Shown piece after piece: positions 11,540-21,382 of a stretch of DNA of 32,987 bases (position 1 is the first letter of the stretch; each line of letters starts with the position of its first letter). The notes beneath the pieces were generated by a model. That model was given only the letters and a program-made list of their open reading frames with translations, searched no databases and was not told where the DNA came from. Position numbers and translations under genes: made by a program. This DNA comes from Schoenoplectus triqueter (taxonomy: Eukaryota; Streptophyta; Magnoliopsida; Poales; Cyperaceae): the NCBI GenBank assembly GCA_964058805.1, contig CAXKVV010000039.1, forward strand, positions 1 to 32,987, written 5' to 3'.

Positions 11540-11900
11540 GGACGGGATCAGTTGACAATGGGTTAACTTAATAATTTTGATAAAGATCTTCTCAATAAAT
11601 ATGAAGAAATTTTAAAAATATTTTTTTTATAGATGTGTTCTTCTACTTATAGATTGATGATCATTTAAATTTTATGTAATTTTATTACCATTTGAAAGTC
11701 CATCAAAAATCGTTAAATTTGAACCGTTGTAAAATTACATGAATTTTTAATACGATAATGAAATTGTATAAAAATTGAAGGACCTTCAATCTATAAATAG
11801 AAAAAGATATCTATAATTATTTTTTATTTTTAATTTTTTTTCGTATTTAATAAAAAAACATTATTAAAATTGTCAAATCATTGTATACTGATTCCCACCC
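11540..11900. mobile_element. Family-B MITE, copy 2, perfect 9-bp target duplication
   Basis: A 361-bp element with left end GGACGGGATCAGTTGACAAT. The complement of its right end is GGGTGGGAATCAGTATACAA. It is flanked by perfect direct repeats TTTCAAATA at 11531-11539 and 11901-11909. The interior has the family-B inner inverted repeat (ATAGATTGATGATCATTTAA facing TTGAAGGACCTTCAATCTAT). The perfect duplication suggests it is one of the younger or better-preserved insertions. It encodes no protein. Confidence 0.9.
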
Positions 11901-11909
11901 TTTCAAATA

Positions 11910-13726
11910 TTATCCAATCTTAGAATTAAGAGAAATATGAGTTACCTCATTACCTGTTTAAATTCGATGCTCTGCATATGTTTGCATCTTCAGATATTAC
12001 CTCTCTCTCTCGTCCTTTGATTTTCATTTTGTTTTTGTTTTCTATTTTTCCTGTATTTCTTTCTTCATTTTTCTTCGGTGAGCTTTTAATTTTTTCCCCT
12101 TTCTCGCAAACAATGAAAAGAAGAGAGGATTTAACGTGATAAGGCCACCGCTTCACACATGGCACGTGTTGAGGAAGGAAGCGCCAACATGGCAGCAGTT
12201 TTCTTATTTCATTTTTTTCGCAATATTTACACATTACACAATTTAGTTATGAAGTAGTATAATTTTTTTAATTTTATACTTGAGATATTACATTAATATA
12301 TCAACATCATCCATTATCATCATGAATAAGTTATTCATTATTCATTTATTTAATAAATAAAGGTAAATATAAATAAAATTAATTTTAATGGATAAAATAA
12401 TTGTAGTGTAATAAAAATATCTCCAAAGGATCCAGTCACCCGTAGTACCCCACCCCAACTACCCATCGTACTATTCACACTCCTAACATCAAGTGACTTC
12501 ATGGAGCAGCAGCAGGATCCATCGAAGTAGAGCACCAGAGCCCCTCGTGAGCTTGGATAGAGGGTCAGTATGTTGCATGGACGTTATATTCCCTAAAAAG
12601 AATAAAAAATGCATCTATTACCGAGCAAAAAGACAAAAGTAATAAAAGATAATTATAATAATGTCAGAATTATGGGAATATTGTGGATGAATGAACTCAT
12701 AAGTCATAACCAATCATGATAAAAAGGAAATAAATCACCAATTCATCATAATTTACCTCTTGGCCACGCTTGAAAATTCAAGCCAAAGATTCCCTTCTGT
12801 CAGTAATAATGATTTAGAAATAATTGTTCATAATGGGATGCAGAGATGCGGAAGATTCAAACATATCTTTGAAGCTAATATATACATATTAGTTTGATGA
12901 AGTTGATAATTAAGAGGCCAGCGATTTTTTCTACATATTTTGGCTTTGAACCGCTTATTTAAAAAAGTGATTTTTTTAAACCAATATTTTGAAGAACATT
13001 GTTGACACGTGTCTTTACAGTACATTCAATTCTTATGATGAAAGTAGTTATTCAAATTTAAATATGAACTTATGTTTTCTAAATTAATTTATACAAGACT
13101 ATGAAATTTGATTAGTTAAAAATATTTAGCTACATGAAATAATTTATATTTTTTAATGATATTTTTTTATGGTTACAAATCAAATTTCAAATTGGCTTAA
13201 ATTCAATGCTCGTTTTACTCATATAATAAGATAATTTGATTAATTTCTAAGTTTTATTTTTGAATAGTTATTTTTTTTCAAATATATGTGCCAGAAGAGT
13301 TAGATGTGTCGTAAACAATAATTTATGCTTTTATTTTCTTATAAATTATTAGCATGATTCATTCGATTAGTATAACCATTTACACTTGTCATATGTTGAA
13401 ACTTGAAAGTTTGAAATTCATTGAAGCAGCGTAAAATAAAACTCTGAATATTCGAATTTCATGTTCTTCTAATACTACGGGTCCAAATTTTAAATTTTAA
13501 GGTCCAGGTTTAAGAGTGACATTTATTATTATAATCAAGAGATGTAAGTGTTATATTAGTTTTTTTTTCATAAAATACGGGGTAAAGAAAATAAATATAA
13601 TAAAGAGAGAAATAAAGGTGGTTGTCATTGATTGAATCTGGTTAGTTCCATTGTACCAAGTAGCATCAGTTTTCTCTGTGTGTACTCTCGACCCCGGTCT
13701 CTTTTGTTATGTGTTCTTCTCTCTGC
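11910..13726. other. Intergenic DNA left of the hAT insertion
   Basis: No gene is supported. A CT-rich patch lies near 12000-12070. A GC-richer patch of about 150 bp (12420-12570) has no recognisable protein in any frame. Positions 13620-13734 are pyrimidine-rich. They appear to be contiguous with the AAA-ATPase upstream region (16924 onward) once the hAT element is removed. Confidence 0.45.
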
Positions 13727-13734
13727 GGTACTGA
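13727..13734. repeat. Left 8-bp target site duplication of the hAT element
   Basis: GGTACTGA directly precedes the TIR. It pairs with GGTACTAA at 16924-16931 (7 of 8 identical). Eight bases is the hAT-superfamily length. Confidence 0.85.
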
Positions 13735-14032
13735 TAGTGTATTAAAATCGGGACGGTCGGGTCGGTCGGGACGGGTTATGGTGGGTCGGCGGGTTTTGAC
13801 GGGACGGGTCAACGGGTTACGGCGGGGTGGGTTAGCACGGGTCTAATTCGGGGGGTTTGGCCGTGACCCGTCCTAGACCCGTCGGGTTGGACGGGTCGGC
13901 GGATCGGGACGGGTGGGACGGGTCGGCGGGTCAAATTTTTTTTTTTTAAATTCTAAAAAATCTAAAAATTCTGAAAAATTAAAAAATAAACACTAAAAAT
14001 ATTAAAAAAAAATAAAAACTTATATTCTTGAC

Positions 14033-14420
14033 CAATAAATTTTATTTTATTTTTTTTTTCAAAATTAAAAAATAATAAAATAAATTATAAAAACCAAAAA
14101 TAATTATTAAAAAATTAAACGATATGACTTAAAATAAATTGAAATAAAATTTTAAATGATATAAAAAAATATTTTATTTTGTTGTCATTTTTTTTCAAAG
14201 TTCGAAAATAATCAACAAAAATTGAAATAAATTATAAAAAATCGAAAATAATTATTAAAAAATTAAATAAAATCTTAAATGATATGACTTAAAATAATTG
14301 AAATAAAATTTTAAATGATATAATAAAATTATTTTATTTTTTTGTCATTTTTTTCAAAGTTAAAAAATAATCAAATAAAATTAAATAAATTTTAGAAAAT
14401 CGAAAATAATTATAAATAAA
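14033..14420. repeat. AT-rich tandem repeat inside the hAT element, unit about 160 bp
   Basis: GATATGACTTAAAATAAATTG begins at 14121 and recurs at 14281 with small changes. The preceding TTTTATTTT..TTTTTTCAAA.TT..AAAATAAT segments recur with the same spacing. This gives roughly two and a half copies of a 160-bp unit. The block sits where the 3' half of the transposase gene would be expected. Confidence 0.7.
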
Positions 14421-14481
14421 GTTACCCTCATCCTTTATTCCAGGTTTTGTTCCACGGTACTCTTAACTTGCTCAAATTTAA

Positions 14482-15854
14482 TCATCCACACAAGGCATGA
14501 AAATCTTGTTTTTTTATATTGTTAGAATAAATATGATGAAGACCATCTTTAAATTTACAAATTAAATTATTGACGGAAGTTGTCTTCAAACCCGCCTTAA
14601 CAGTTAAACTAAGAATATGACATGCACATTTTTGGTGAAACAATCTACCATCCAAAATTGGGTTTAGTTCACGTGTAAAATAATCAATAGATTTAATATT
14701 TTTGCTTACATTATCAAAAGAAATTGAAAATATTTTGTTCTCTAAATCTCTTTTCAAATTATACTCATGCAATACATTTATAATGGCTTGATAAATAATT
14801 TGTGCGGTGTGCGGATAATTCATGGTTCGAAAACTTAATACTCTTTTTTATAAAATCCAATCATGATCAATATAATGGACATTAACACAACTATAACTAA
14901 GACCATGTTTATCGGCGGTCCATATATCAGATGTAATTGATATTTATTTGTTGCAACTGCAAATATGACCAATAATTCACTTTTTCGTTCAACGTATTAT
15001 TTTTTTTAACTCAGATATCATTTTGTTATGATGAAATCTTTTGTATAATGGTTGACCACAACCTCTAATTACCAATCGAGCAAAATCGGTACAATATGCC
15101 ATACTTATTGGTTGTTCTTTTTTCGCTATGTATCGAGCAAACTCATTTAATATTTTTTTTCATCATATTTGACAAGAGTTCTAGTACCGTCCGAGTTCAA
15201 ACAACTTTGTACCATACAGGTATCGGGTCTTTCTTGGGGTTCTTCATTTTTTGCTATATGTTTATCGACATGTTTTTTAAATTGACTTAAACCATTTTTT
15301 ATTACATAATTGTACGAAGTTTTGCAATTACTTACCTTACATCGTGCATTGATTAGAACACCGTCGGGACCTAAAATTTGTTCATAATAGCGCCACCAAG
15401 GTGCATCATAAGTTGGGGGAGCTCTCTTCCTTCTCTTGTCAGCTCCGGATTCGATCGGGGATTCCGGGACGCTTGAGTCGGGTGTTGGTGTGGAACATCC
15501 CGCACTCGTTGGATGTAACGATGGAAGTCCACCACTAATTGTTGCATCGGTATTATATTGGAAACTTGGCGGATATTGATTAGAACTTGACAGATATTGA
15601 GAACTTGACGGAAATGAGGTTGAACCTTGTCCAGCACTAAAGGAAGTGATTTGCGGGTTGTAATTAGGATCAATATGTGGTTGTGATGGATAATATTGTT
15701 GTGATGGAATTTGTTGATAATAAGGATGCAGAGGGTTAGGATTTTGTTGATAGTATGGGTTCGGAGGGTTAGAACGTGGCATTTCTTCACCAAAAAATTC
15801 AACGCTCAATCGATGTGCCATTTCTTCGGCTTTTGGGAGATTGGGAGATGCCAT
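14482..15854 (-). pseudogene. hAT transposase, frameshifted and 3'-truncated
   Basis: Minus-strand remnant of a BED-finger hAT transposase (plant RICESLEEPER/DAYSLEEPER-like). The ATG is at 15854. Residues 28-135 are low-complexity P/Q/Y/S-rich, followed by a basic KRRKR stretch. A BED-type zinc finger follows (W153-W154, C172, C177, H195, H199). The frame breaks in an A8 run (forward 15153-15160) and resumes one register over (..EFARYIAKKEQPISMAYC..). It breaks again near 14938-14960 before the SDIWT motif that supplies the first catalytic Asp. A TAA lies in frame at 14848-14850. The segment up to 14482 keeps the FDN motif (second catalytic Asp) and the CACH motif. Shortly after TGA at 14482 similarity ends in AT-rich repeats, so the catalytic Glu and the C-terminal dimerisation domain are missing. 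It cannot make active enzyme. Confidence 0.88.
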
Positions 15855-15863
15855 TTGATATTG

Positions 15864-16260
15864 CTAAAAAATATTAAAAAAATATATAATGAATGCTAAA
15901 TTGACAAAAAATAATGATAAAAAACAATGTAACAAAAAAATAAAGAATATAATAGAAAAATAATGATAAATAAATAATGTAACAAAAAATAAAGAATATA
16001 ACAAAATAAAACTAATTAAAATAAACTAATGATAAAAAAATTAAAGAATGTAAATATTTATTTAAAAAACTTAATCATTAACTAATATTTTATAAAAAAT
16101 AACTAATTATTATAAATTAAAAATATAATTAATTATAAAAAAAATAAAGAATGTAATAAAAACTAATTAAAAGAGTGCAAATATTTATTTAAAAAACTAA
16201 TTACTAAAAAAATATAAACTAATTATAAAATATAATATACACTAATAAGTAATAACTAAC
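15864..16260 (-). other. Probable 5'-UTR intron of the hAT transposase
   Basis: On the minus strand a donor AAAAAAAG|GTTAGTTATT lies at 16260. An acceptor TTTTTTAG|CAATATCAA lies nine bases before the transposase ATG. The 397-bp sequence between is extremely AT-rich, as plant introns are, and has no coding frame. The call is inference from splice-site context only. Confidence 0.5.
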
Positions 16261-16548
16261 CTTTTTTTGTCGGAATCGAAAGATTGTCGAAAGCCCGAAA
16301 CTTTAAGACGAATTAACGATAAATAATATAACGAATTGCTAAATTGACAATAATAACTAAATAACACTAATATAAATATTTTTAATTTTTTTTTCTGGAT
16401 AATGTAACAAAATTACTATAATAATATAATTAGAGAATTGCTAATATCAAAAGATTAAAGAATTAATGAGAGAGAGTTTGGTTTGGAGAATTGAGAAGAG
16501 AGACAGAGTGAAGTTGTTTGTGTGAGGATATGAGATGAAATAGGGTGG

Positions 16549-16556
16549 TATTTATA
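16549..16556 (-). promoter_or_regulatory. TATA box of the hAT transposase gene
   Basis: The minus strand reads CCTATAAATACCACCC, a consensus plant TATA box in a C-rich context. A CT-rich, leader-like stretch follows (about 16520-16455). Transcription would start near 16520 and run through a leader, the proposed intron and the BED-finger frame. The spacing to the transposase supports the call. Confidence 0.6.
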
Positions 16557-16754
16557 GGAAAAAAAATTGAATTATGATTTATTATTTTTTTTTCGATTTT
16601 TTTTGTATTTTTTGAATTTTTTTTGAATAACAGCGGGTTTAACGGGTCGGACGGGTTTGATTCCCTGGTTCCCGGGTCGGGTCGGGGCGGGTCGGGCACG
16701 GGTTATCCCGGGTTTGGCGGGTCGGGTCAGGTCGGGACGGGTCTAAAACGGGTC

Positions 16755-16807
16755 GGGTCTAGCACGGATTTTTTTCAAATTTTTTTGCCCGCGCCCGTGC
16801 TAGACCC
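16755..16807. repeat. Subterminal hairpin in the hAT right arm
   Basis: Positions 16755-16767 (GGGTCTAGCACGG) and 16795-16807 (CCGTGCTAGACCC) form a perfect 13-bp stem over a T-rich loop. A shorter related inverted pair lies in the left arm (13837-13845 with 13874-13882). The same hairpin is present at 3426-3476. Confidence 0.8.
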
Positions 16808-16923
16808 GTCGGTTCTAATGGGTCACGGGTCTGACGGGTTTGAGCACGGGACGGATCGGGGCGGGTCGCGGCCACGGGTCGGACGGATCGGATCTGACCC
16901 GGTCGTTTTTTTTTAATACTCTA

Positions 16924-16931
16924 GGTACTAA
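16924..16931. repeat. Right 8-bp target site duplication of the hAT element
   Basis: GGTACTAA abuts the right TIR and matches 13727-13734 at 7 of 8 positions. Confidence 0.85.
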
Positions 16932-17631
16932 GCACTCCATGCCTGCCCTGTCTCTGTCCCTGTGGCATGTATTCCTCTGCTCTATGATTTTCCTTCCACC
17001 ATCCCTTCTATTATTCAGATATGACACCAAGATTCTCTTGGACCCACCACTCAGCCGTTTCGGTCTCAAAAATTATAAATCATACATGACCCCTTTATCG
17101 GTTTCCATTATTACCCCTCCAGAATTCCCCAACCCATCAATGCTTCTGCTTTGTCGAGTCCTTTGTAATCATTCAACGCACTGTGGCCGTCTCACTGCAC
17201 CCCTGTATGGCTGTATCTCTCCGTGCTTCAACGACCCAACTTATCCGAAGTCAATATATACACAGTTGGCAATTTGTTTTGGTGCAGAAGAAAGAAAGTA
17301 TTTTTTTTTTTTGGAAATTCATAATTTGATAACGCAGGGAAGAAATGAAAGTAGCAACCTATCGCTTTCATTTTCTTTCTGTATTAGTACTGATTAATCT
17401 GTCTTCAGTAGAAACCAAAATAAAATCCAGTTGCGTTCAGCATACCTCCAAAACTTAAATCATGACCACAATCGCTCTTCGCTTGAACAAACAAAACCTA
17501 GAGAATGAAATCCAAGTGGGGCCCAAATAAAAAGACAAATAACTTTTAGCATTTTTCATTAGATCAGAGTCTTTAAAACCTCTCCTTCCTTGTCTCCTAA
17601 CAAAAACAGAGAGAACAAAAATATCAGAGAA
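16932..17631 (+). promoter_or_regulatory. Upstream region of the AAA-ATPase gene
   Basis: About 700 bp between the hAT insertion and the AAA-ATPase start codon. The composition is more balanced than the surroundings. A TATA-like CAATATATACAC at about 17253-17262 would give a leader of roughly 340 nt, but this choice is tentative. The open frame at 16840-17397 starts inside the hAT terminus and has no protein motif, so I do not call it a gene. The leader just before the ATG is A-rich (AGAGAGAACAAAAATATCAGAGAA), as is usual for plant 5' UTRs. Confidence 0.4.
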
Positions 17632-19661
17632 ATGAAGGAGCACTGGGCCTCTCTGGCTTCTCTCATGGGGGTGCTAGCCTTATGCACAAGCCTCCTTCAC
17701 ACACTCTTCCCTCCCGAATTACGGCTCATATTTCTCGGCCTACTCCACCGACTCTCTCGTAATTTCCTCTCTTCATATGCCTACTTCGACATAACTGAAA
17801 TCGACAGCGTCAGCACGAATGAACTCTACAATGCTGTGCAGCTTTATCTCAGTGAGTCGGCTGCTGTATCGGGAGGTGGCACACGGCTTAGCCTCACCCG
17901 GGCGGTAAACTCATCCGCCTTCACCTACACACTATCTAACAATGACCGGGTCAACGATTGGTTCCAAGGTAAGCCGGTGGTGTGGGAGCATGTAGTCGTG
18001 CCGAGACAGAACGGGGGAGCGTTTAGCTGGCGACCGTTGCCAGATGAGAAGCGTGGTTTCACTCTGCGTATCAGAAAGCGGGATCGACCAGTTCTTTTAC
18101 CGAAGTATCTTGATCATATCATGGAGATGGCGGTTGAGATCCGACGAAGGTATGATGAATTCACTTGGTACACATTAATATGCTTGCTCGCCATAGTCCT
18201 GGAGCCAACGTTGATAAGAGTTTGTTAAATATGCCAAACGAGCCAACTGTCTAGCCTTCAAAGTTCAAAAGCACGTCTACTTTAATACCTAGATATGCAT
18301 GCAAGTAGTTAAATATTCTCACAAATGAACAGTTTAGGTTTTTAATCAGCTAGTACAGAGAATTCTTTATTTATAACATATATATATATGCATATTCTGA
18401 TGGAAATTTTAATAAACGTGCAGTAATTTTTTTCCCAAATAACACATATATACATATTCTGATGGAAATGGAAATAAACATGCAGTATTTTTTTTTGTCC
18501 TTTTGCTTTGATAAAATCAATTGTATATATATTTGTCGCTCTCGCTCTAAATTAATAGTGTCACTGCTAATTCTATCCATATCAGTATCACTGTGATTTC
18601 GGAAACTAATTTGAAGTCATGACAGCAGGAGCCAAGATCGTCTATTGTACACCAACACTCGTGGTGGCGCCATGGACCCACGTGGCCACCCTTGGGAGTC
18701 GGTACCATTCAAGCATCCGAGCACTTTCAACACTCTAGCCATGGACCCTGGCCGGAAGGAAGAGATCATGGCCGACCTACGTGCCTTTGCAGATGGAAAG
18801 TTGTTCTATGAGAAAGCCGGCCGTGCTTGGAAGCGTGGGTACCTTCTGTACGGTCCACCCGGCACAGGAAAGTCAAGCATGATTGCTGCCATGGCAAACT
18901 TCCTCCGATACGATGTCTATGACCTCGAATTAACTGAGGTTCATACGAACTCAGAGCTCCGAAAGCTTTTAATGAAGACCACTGCTAAATCAATCATTGT
19001 CATAGAGGATATCGATTGTTCTCTTAACCTAACAAATAGAAATCCAGGGAGGAAAAACCCAATGCCCTTGAGTGAGTCTCCAATGGAAATGAGGACTAGT
19101 ACCATTGGAATGGATGATGGTGCCGCGAAATCAATTACTCTATCGGGCTTGCTCAACTTCACTGACGGGTTATGGTCTTGTTGTGGGAATGAAAGGATAT
19201 TTGTTTTCACGACAAATCACATAGAGAAATTAGACCCGGCATTGTTACGTTCTGGCCGGATGGACATGCACATATTCATGAGCTATTGTTCTTTCCCTGC
19301 ACTCAAAATACTGATGAAAAATTATTTGGCCATTGATGGGAACGAACTTGATGAGGGGATTTTGGCCGAATTAGAGGCAGTGATCAGTGAGATGGAGATA
19401 ACCCCGGCTGATGTGAGTGAGATACTGATCAAGAATCGTCGTTTAGAGAAGCGTGATGCTGTTGCCAAATCTTTGGAGGCACTAAAACGCCGCTCAACGA
19501 AGATAAAATTAATTGGAAATGTTGCGGTGAAAACAAAGGGCTTAGATGAGGGCGAAGAAGAGGAAGAGCAAGAGAAGAGGGCTCTGGAGAGCCCAAAGGA
19601 AGCAAATGGTACAGTTGTTGGTAGCACCGAAAAGGAAGAGAAAGGAAAAGAGAGTAATTAA
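17632..19661 (+). CDS. AAA-ATPase of the AATP1/ASD (BCS1-type) family; exons 17632-18149 and 18629-19661
   Basis: A two-exon gene for a 516-residue membrane-anchored AAA-ATPase. The start is ATG 17632 (MKEHWASLASLMGVL). Residues 8-26 form the hydrophobic N-terminal anchor; about 28-125 are the plant AAA-associated domain, including the VNDWFQGKPVVWEHV block. After the intron comes QDRLLYTNTRGG, then the AAA domain: Walker A GPPGTGKS 248-255, Walker B IIVIEDID 295-302, sensor-1 Asn 369 in FTTNHIEKLDPALLRSGRMD, arginine-finger region about 380-383. The tail (about 480-516) is highly charged with an acidic run. The length is typical of the family. Members are ATP-driven chaperone-like proteins of mitochondrial or ER membranes, linked in Arabidopsis to stress and seed development; the substrate cannot be inferred. 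The donor AAG|GTATGA at 18150 and acceptor GACAGCAG|G ending at 18628 restore Arg173 (phase 2) and the family-conserved sequence exactly. No disabling mutation is seen. Confidence 0.93.
18150..18628 (+). other. Intron of the AAA-ATPase gene, 479 bp, phase 2
   Basis: GT at 18150-18151 and AG at 18627-18628. The intron is AT-rich. It separates the N-terminal anchor and associated domain from the ATPase domain. Reading through the donor would add about 25 unrelated residues and stop at 18228, which makes the gene look like two pieces. The intron contains an imperfect direct repeat of about 43 bp (18391-18433 and 18453-18495, offset 62 bp), built on CATATTCTGATGGAAAT and AAACRTGCAGTA. Confidence 0.9.
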
Positions 19662-20070
19662 TTAGCCCTTTGATCAGGGAAAGAGAAGTGAGTGAGAGGG
19701 GGGACATGAAATTAATTTATTTTCTTTCCTTATTTCTCTTTCAGAAAGGCTTGTCCTTTTTTAGGTTTTTAGCTCCCGAGTCTGATTGTATTTTTCTCTT
19801 ATCTTATTTACTAAAATTTGTGAGTTATTCAAGGGCTTTTGGTTGTTCTTTTTGCAAATTTTGGTATCTACAATATTATACCTGTTACAAGTTGTTCAAG
19901 TACGATTTTTATTACCGAGATTTGTACTTTATTATTTCAAAGGGACCAAGTAAGTGAAGTTGTTAATTTTGGGTCCTCTCCAAGTTGGAGAACATATCAA
20001 CCCGTGATGAGCTCTGGATCAATAGTGAGAATGTTTTGAGATTAGATTTAGTTATGAATTTTAATAAAAA
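19662..20070 (+). other. 3' UTR and candidate poly(A) region of the AAA-ATPase gene
   Basis: After the TAA the sequence becomes T-rich, as plant 3' UTRs are. The first AATAAA lies at 20063-20068, about 400 bp after the stop. Plant poly(A) signals are degenerate, so the true end may lie earlier. The frames at 19670-20039 carry no motif and are probably untranslated. Confidence 0.4.
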
Positions 20071-21373
20071 AAATTACAACCCGTCAGTCCGGCAGTAATT
20101 TGTACAGCACGAAAAGGATAAGATAATATTGGTTATTCAAATGATGTGATGCTCTTAACAACAAATTTACAATAAATTTGGAGTCTCAGTAATTCACAAG
20201 GTATTTCATTAAACCGGTTGGAAAAAATATCCCAACAGATGTAATTTATAATTAATTAGTCACATGTCCACGCCAATCCAATTTTTGTGATTTCTTATGT
20301 TTTAATATATAATTTAAAATTACTTGTTTCTCCGCCAAAAAGTCAAATAACCACTTATATGTGTTTTTTTATTTAATTTGGATAGTTTTCAATACAATTT
20401 AGTCACACACACGCACACATTCAAACCAACATACACATACTATCTATCTATTCCTCACTTTTGAAACCAGAATAAAATAAAATTCAGCATACTAACTTTT
20501 TTTGTTAGGACCTCTACAATATAATTCTTCGATTAACCATGTCTAAATTGCTTGATAAAGATTAACACTACTTTTACGATTTGCGTTCTACTTTTTTCTT
20601 TCCAGACGTCAAGAGGGACATATTCCGTACTATATATATATATATATATATAAGTTAGAAAGGTTAGGTCGAAATAGTAATTTGATACTTGCTAGGAGCT
20701 TAATGATGAATATGTAAATTCAGTTCAACTTATTCCAACTAAATAAATAAAAAGAAACTATGGTAGCTTTTTTGGTTTCCATAAAGAAATTATATATTTC
20801 TCAAGTTATTTTAATTTTTCTGCTGTAACAGTGAGTCCCGCAAATTATTATATTTTTTATGAATTGTAGGCTTCTGTTTTTATCATTGGTGTACATTGGA
20901 TTCCATATAAATTCTTTTGCAATATGATTGCTGATATGAAAAAAAAATATATGGTGGTGTTTATGTGACCGAATTATTTGGAACTTCTTTCTTTTCAGTA
21001 CAAATTACAAAATCATATAAGTACAAAACGGATAATGTCTTATAATAAAGTAATTTTATATCAAATTAATTTAAACCCATTAACTTTGAAAGGACAGACG
21101 AAGGATTCGGTACAATTATTCTAATTGAAATTATGAATGACGATTAGTCTTCACTCTTCACGCTTGATTTGATCCGTTTGATTGAAATTTGAAAAAGATA
21201 AAGCAGCAGCAGTACGGATATTCTTAGGTCTAAACTCTCAGCTGTATATCTAGAGTGGGAGAGGATCCGAGTTATGAAAAAGCTAGTGAAGGTTTGATGC
21301 TTTTTTGTACAGCTTATTGGTTCGGGGGACCAAGTCACGACTCAGGATTCCTTCTGCAGCAAGTATTGCAACA
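20071..21373. other. AT-rich intergenic DNA with a TA microsatellite
   Basis: No gene is supported. A (TA)n tract of about 23 bp lies at 20631-20653. No foldback element is attached to it, unlike the tracts at 23.2-24.5 kb. Confidence 0.5.
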
Positions 21374-21382
21374 GCCAACACG

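Larger units (their letters stand above)
13735..16923. mobile_element. hAT transposon with broken transposase, 3189 bp
   Basis: The left end is TAGTGTATTAAAATCGGGAC; the complement of the right end is TAGAGTATTAAAAAAAAACG. These short, imperfect TIRs with 8-bp target duplications define a hAT insertion. Both subterminal zones (13746-13935 and 16631-16910) are dense arrays of GACGGGT/GGGTCGG-like motifs in an otherwise AT-rich element, as expected of multiple transposase binding sites. Between them are a minus-strand transposase remnant (14482-15854), its promoter, and a repetitive AT-rich block (14030-14420). The C-terminal half of the transposase gene is gone, so the element is non-autonomous. 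It also shares both arms with the relic at 2991-3583. Confidence 0.92.

Noticed and set aside
11950..12234. 94-codon minus-strand frame with Lys/Glu-rich tail
   Set aside because: It is the translation of a CT-rich stretch. No family resemblance is seen, and it overlaps no other evidence.
10528..12292. Possible LTR starting TGTAACACC with a TTAAT duplication
   Set aside because: TTAAT is common here, no primer-binding site or polypurine tract is visible, and the putative right end is arbitrary.
15371..15802. 143-codon frame overlapping the hAT transposase
   Set aside because: It is a shadow of the proline/glutamine-rich transposase N-terminus in another register.
16840..17397. 185-codon plus-strand frame ending upstream of the AAA-ATPase gene
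   Set aside because: It starts inside the hAT terminus and crosses the target duplication into host DNA, so it cannot be an ancestral gene. No motif is seen.
17590..18228. Stand-alone 212-residue protein
   Set aside because: Residues after the splice donor at 18150 lose all similarity to the family. The upstream TTG is not the start; ATG 17632 is.
18941..19707. Minus-strand frames opposite the ATPase domain
   Set aside because: They are antisense shadows of the highly conserved AAA-domain coding sequence.
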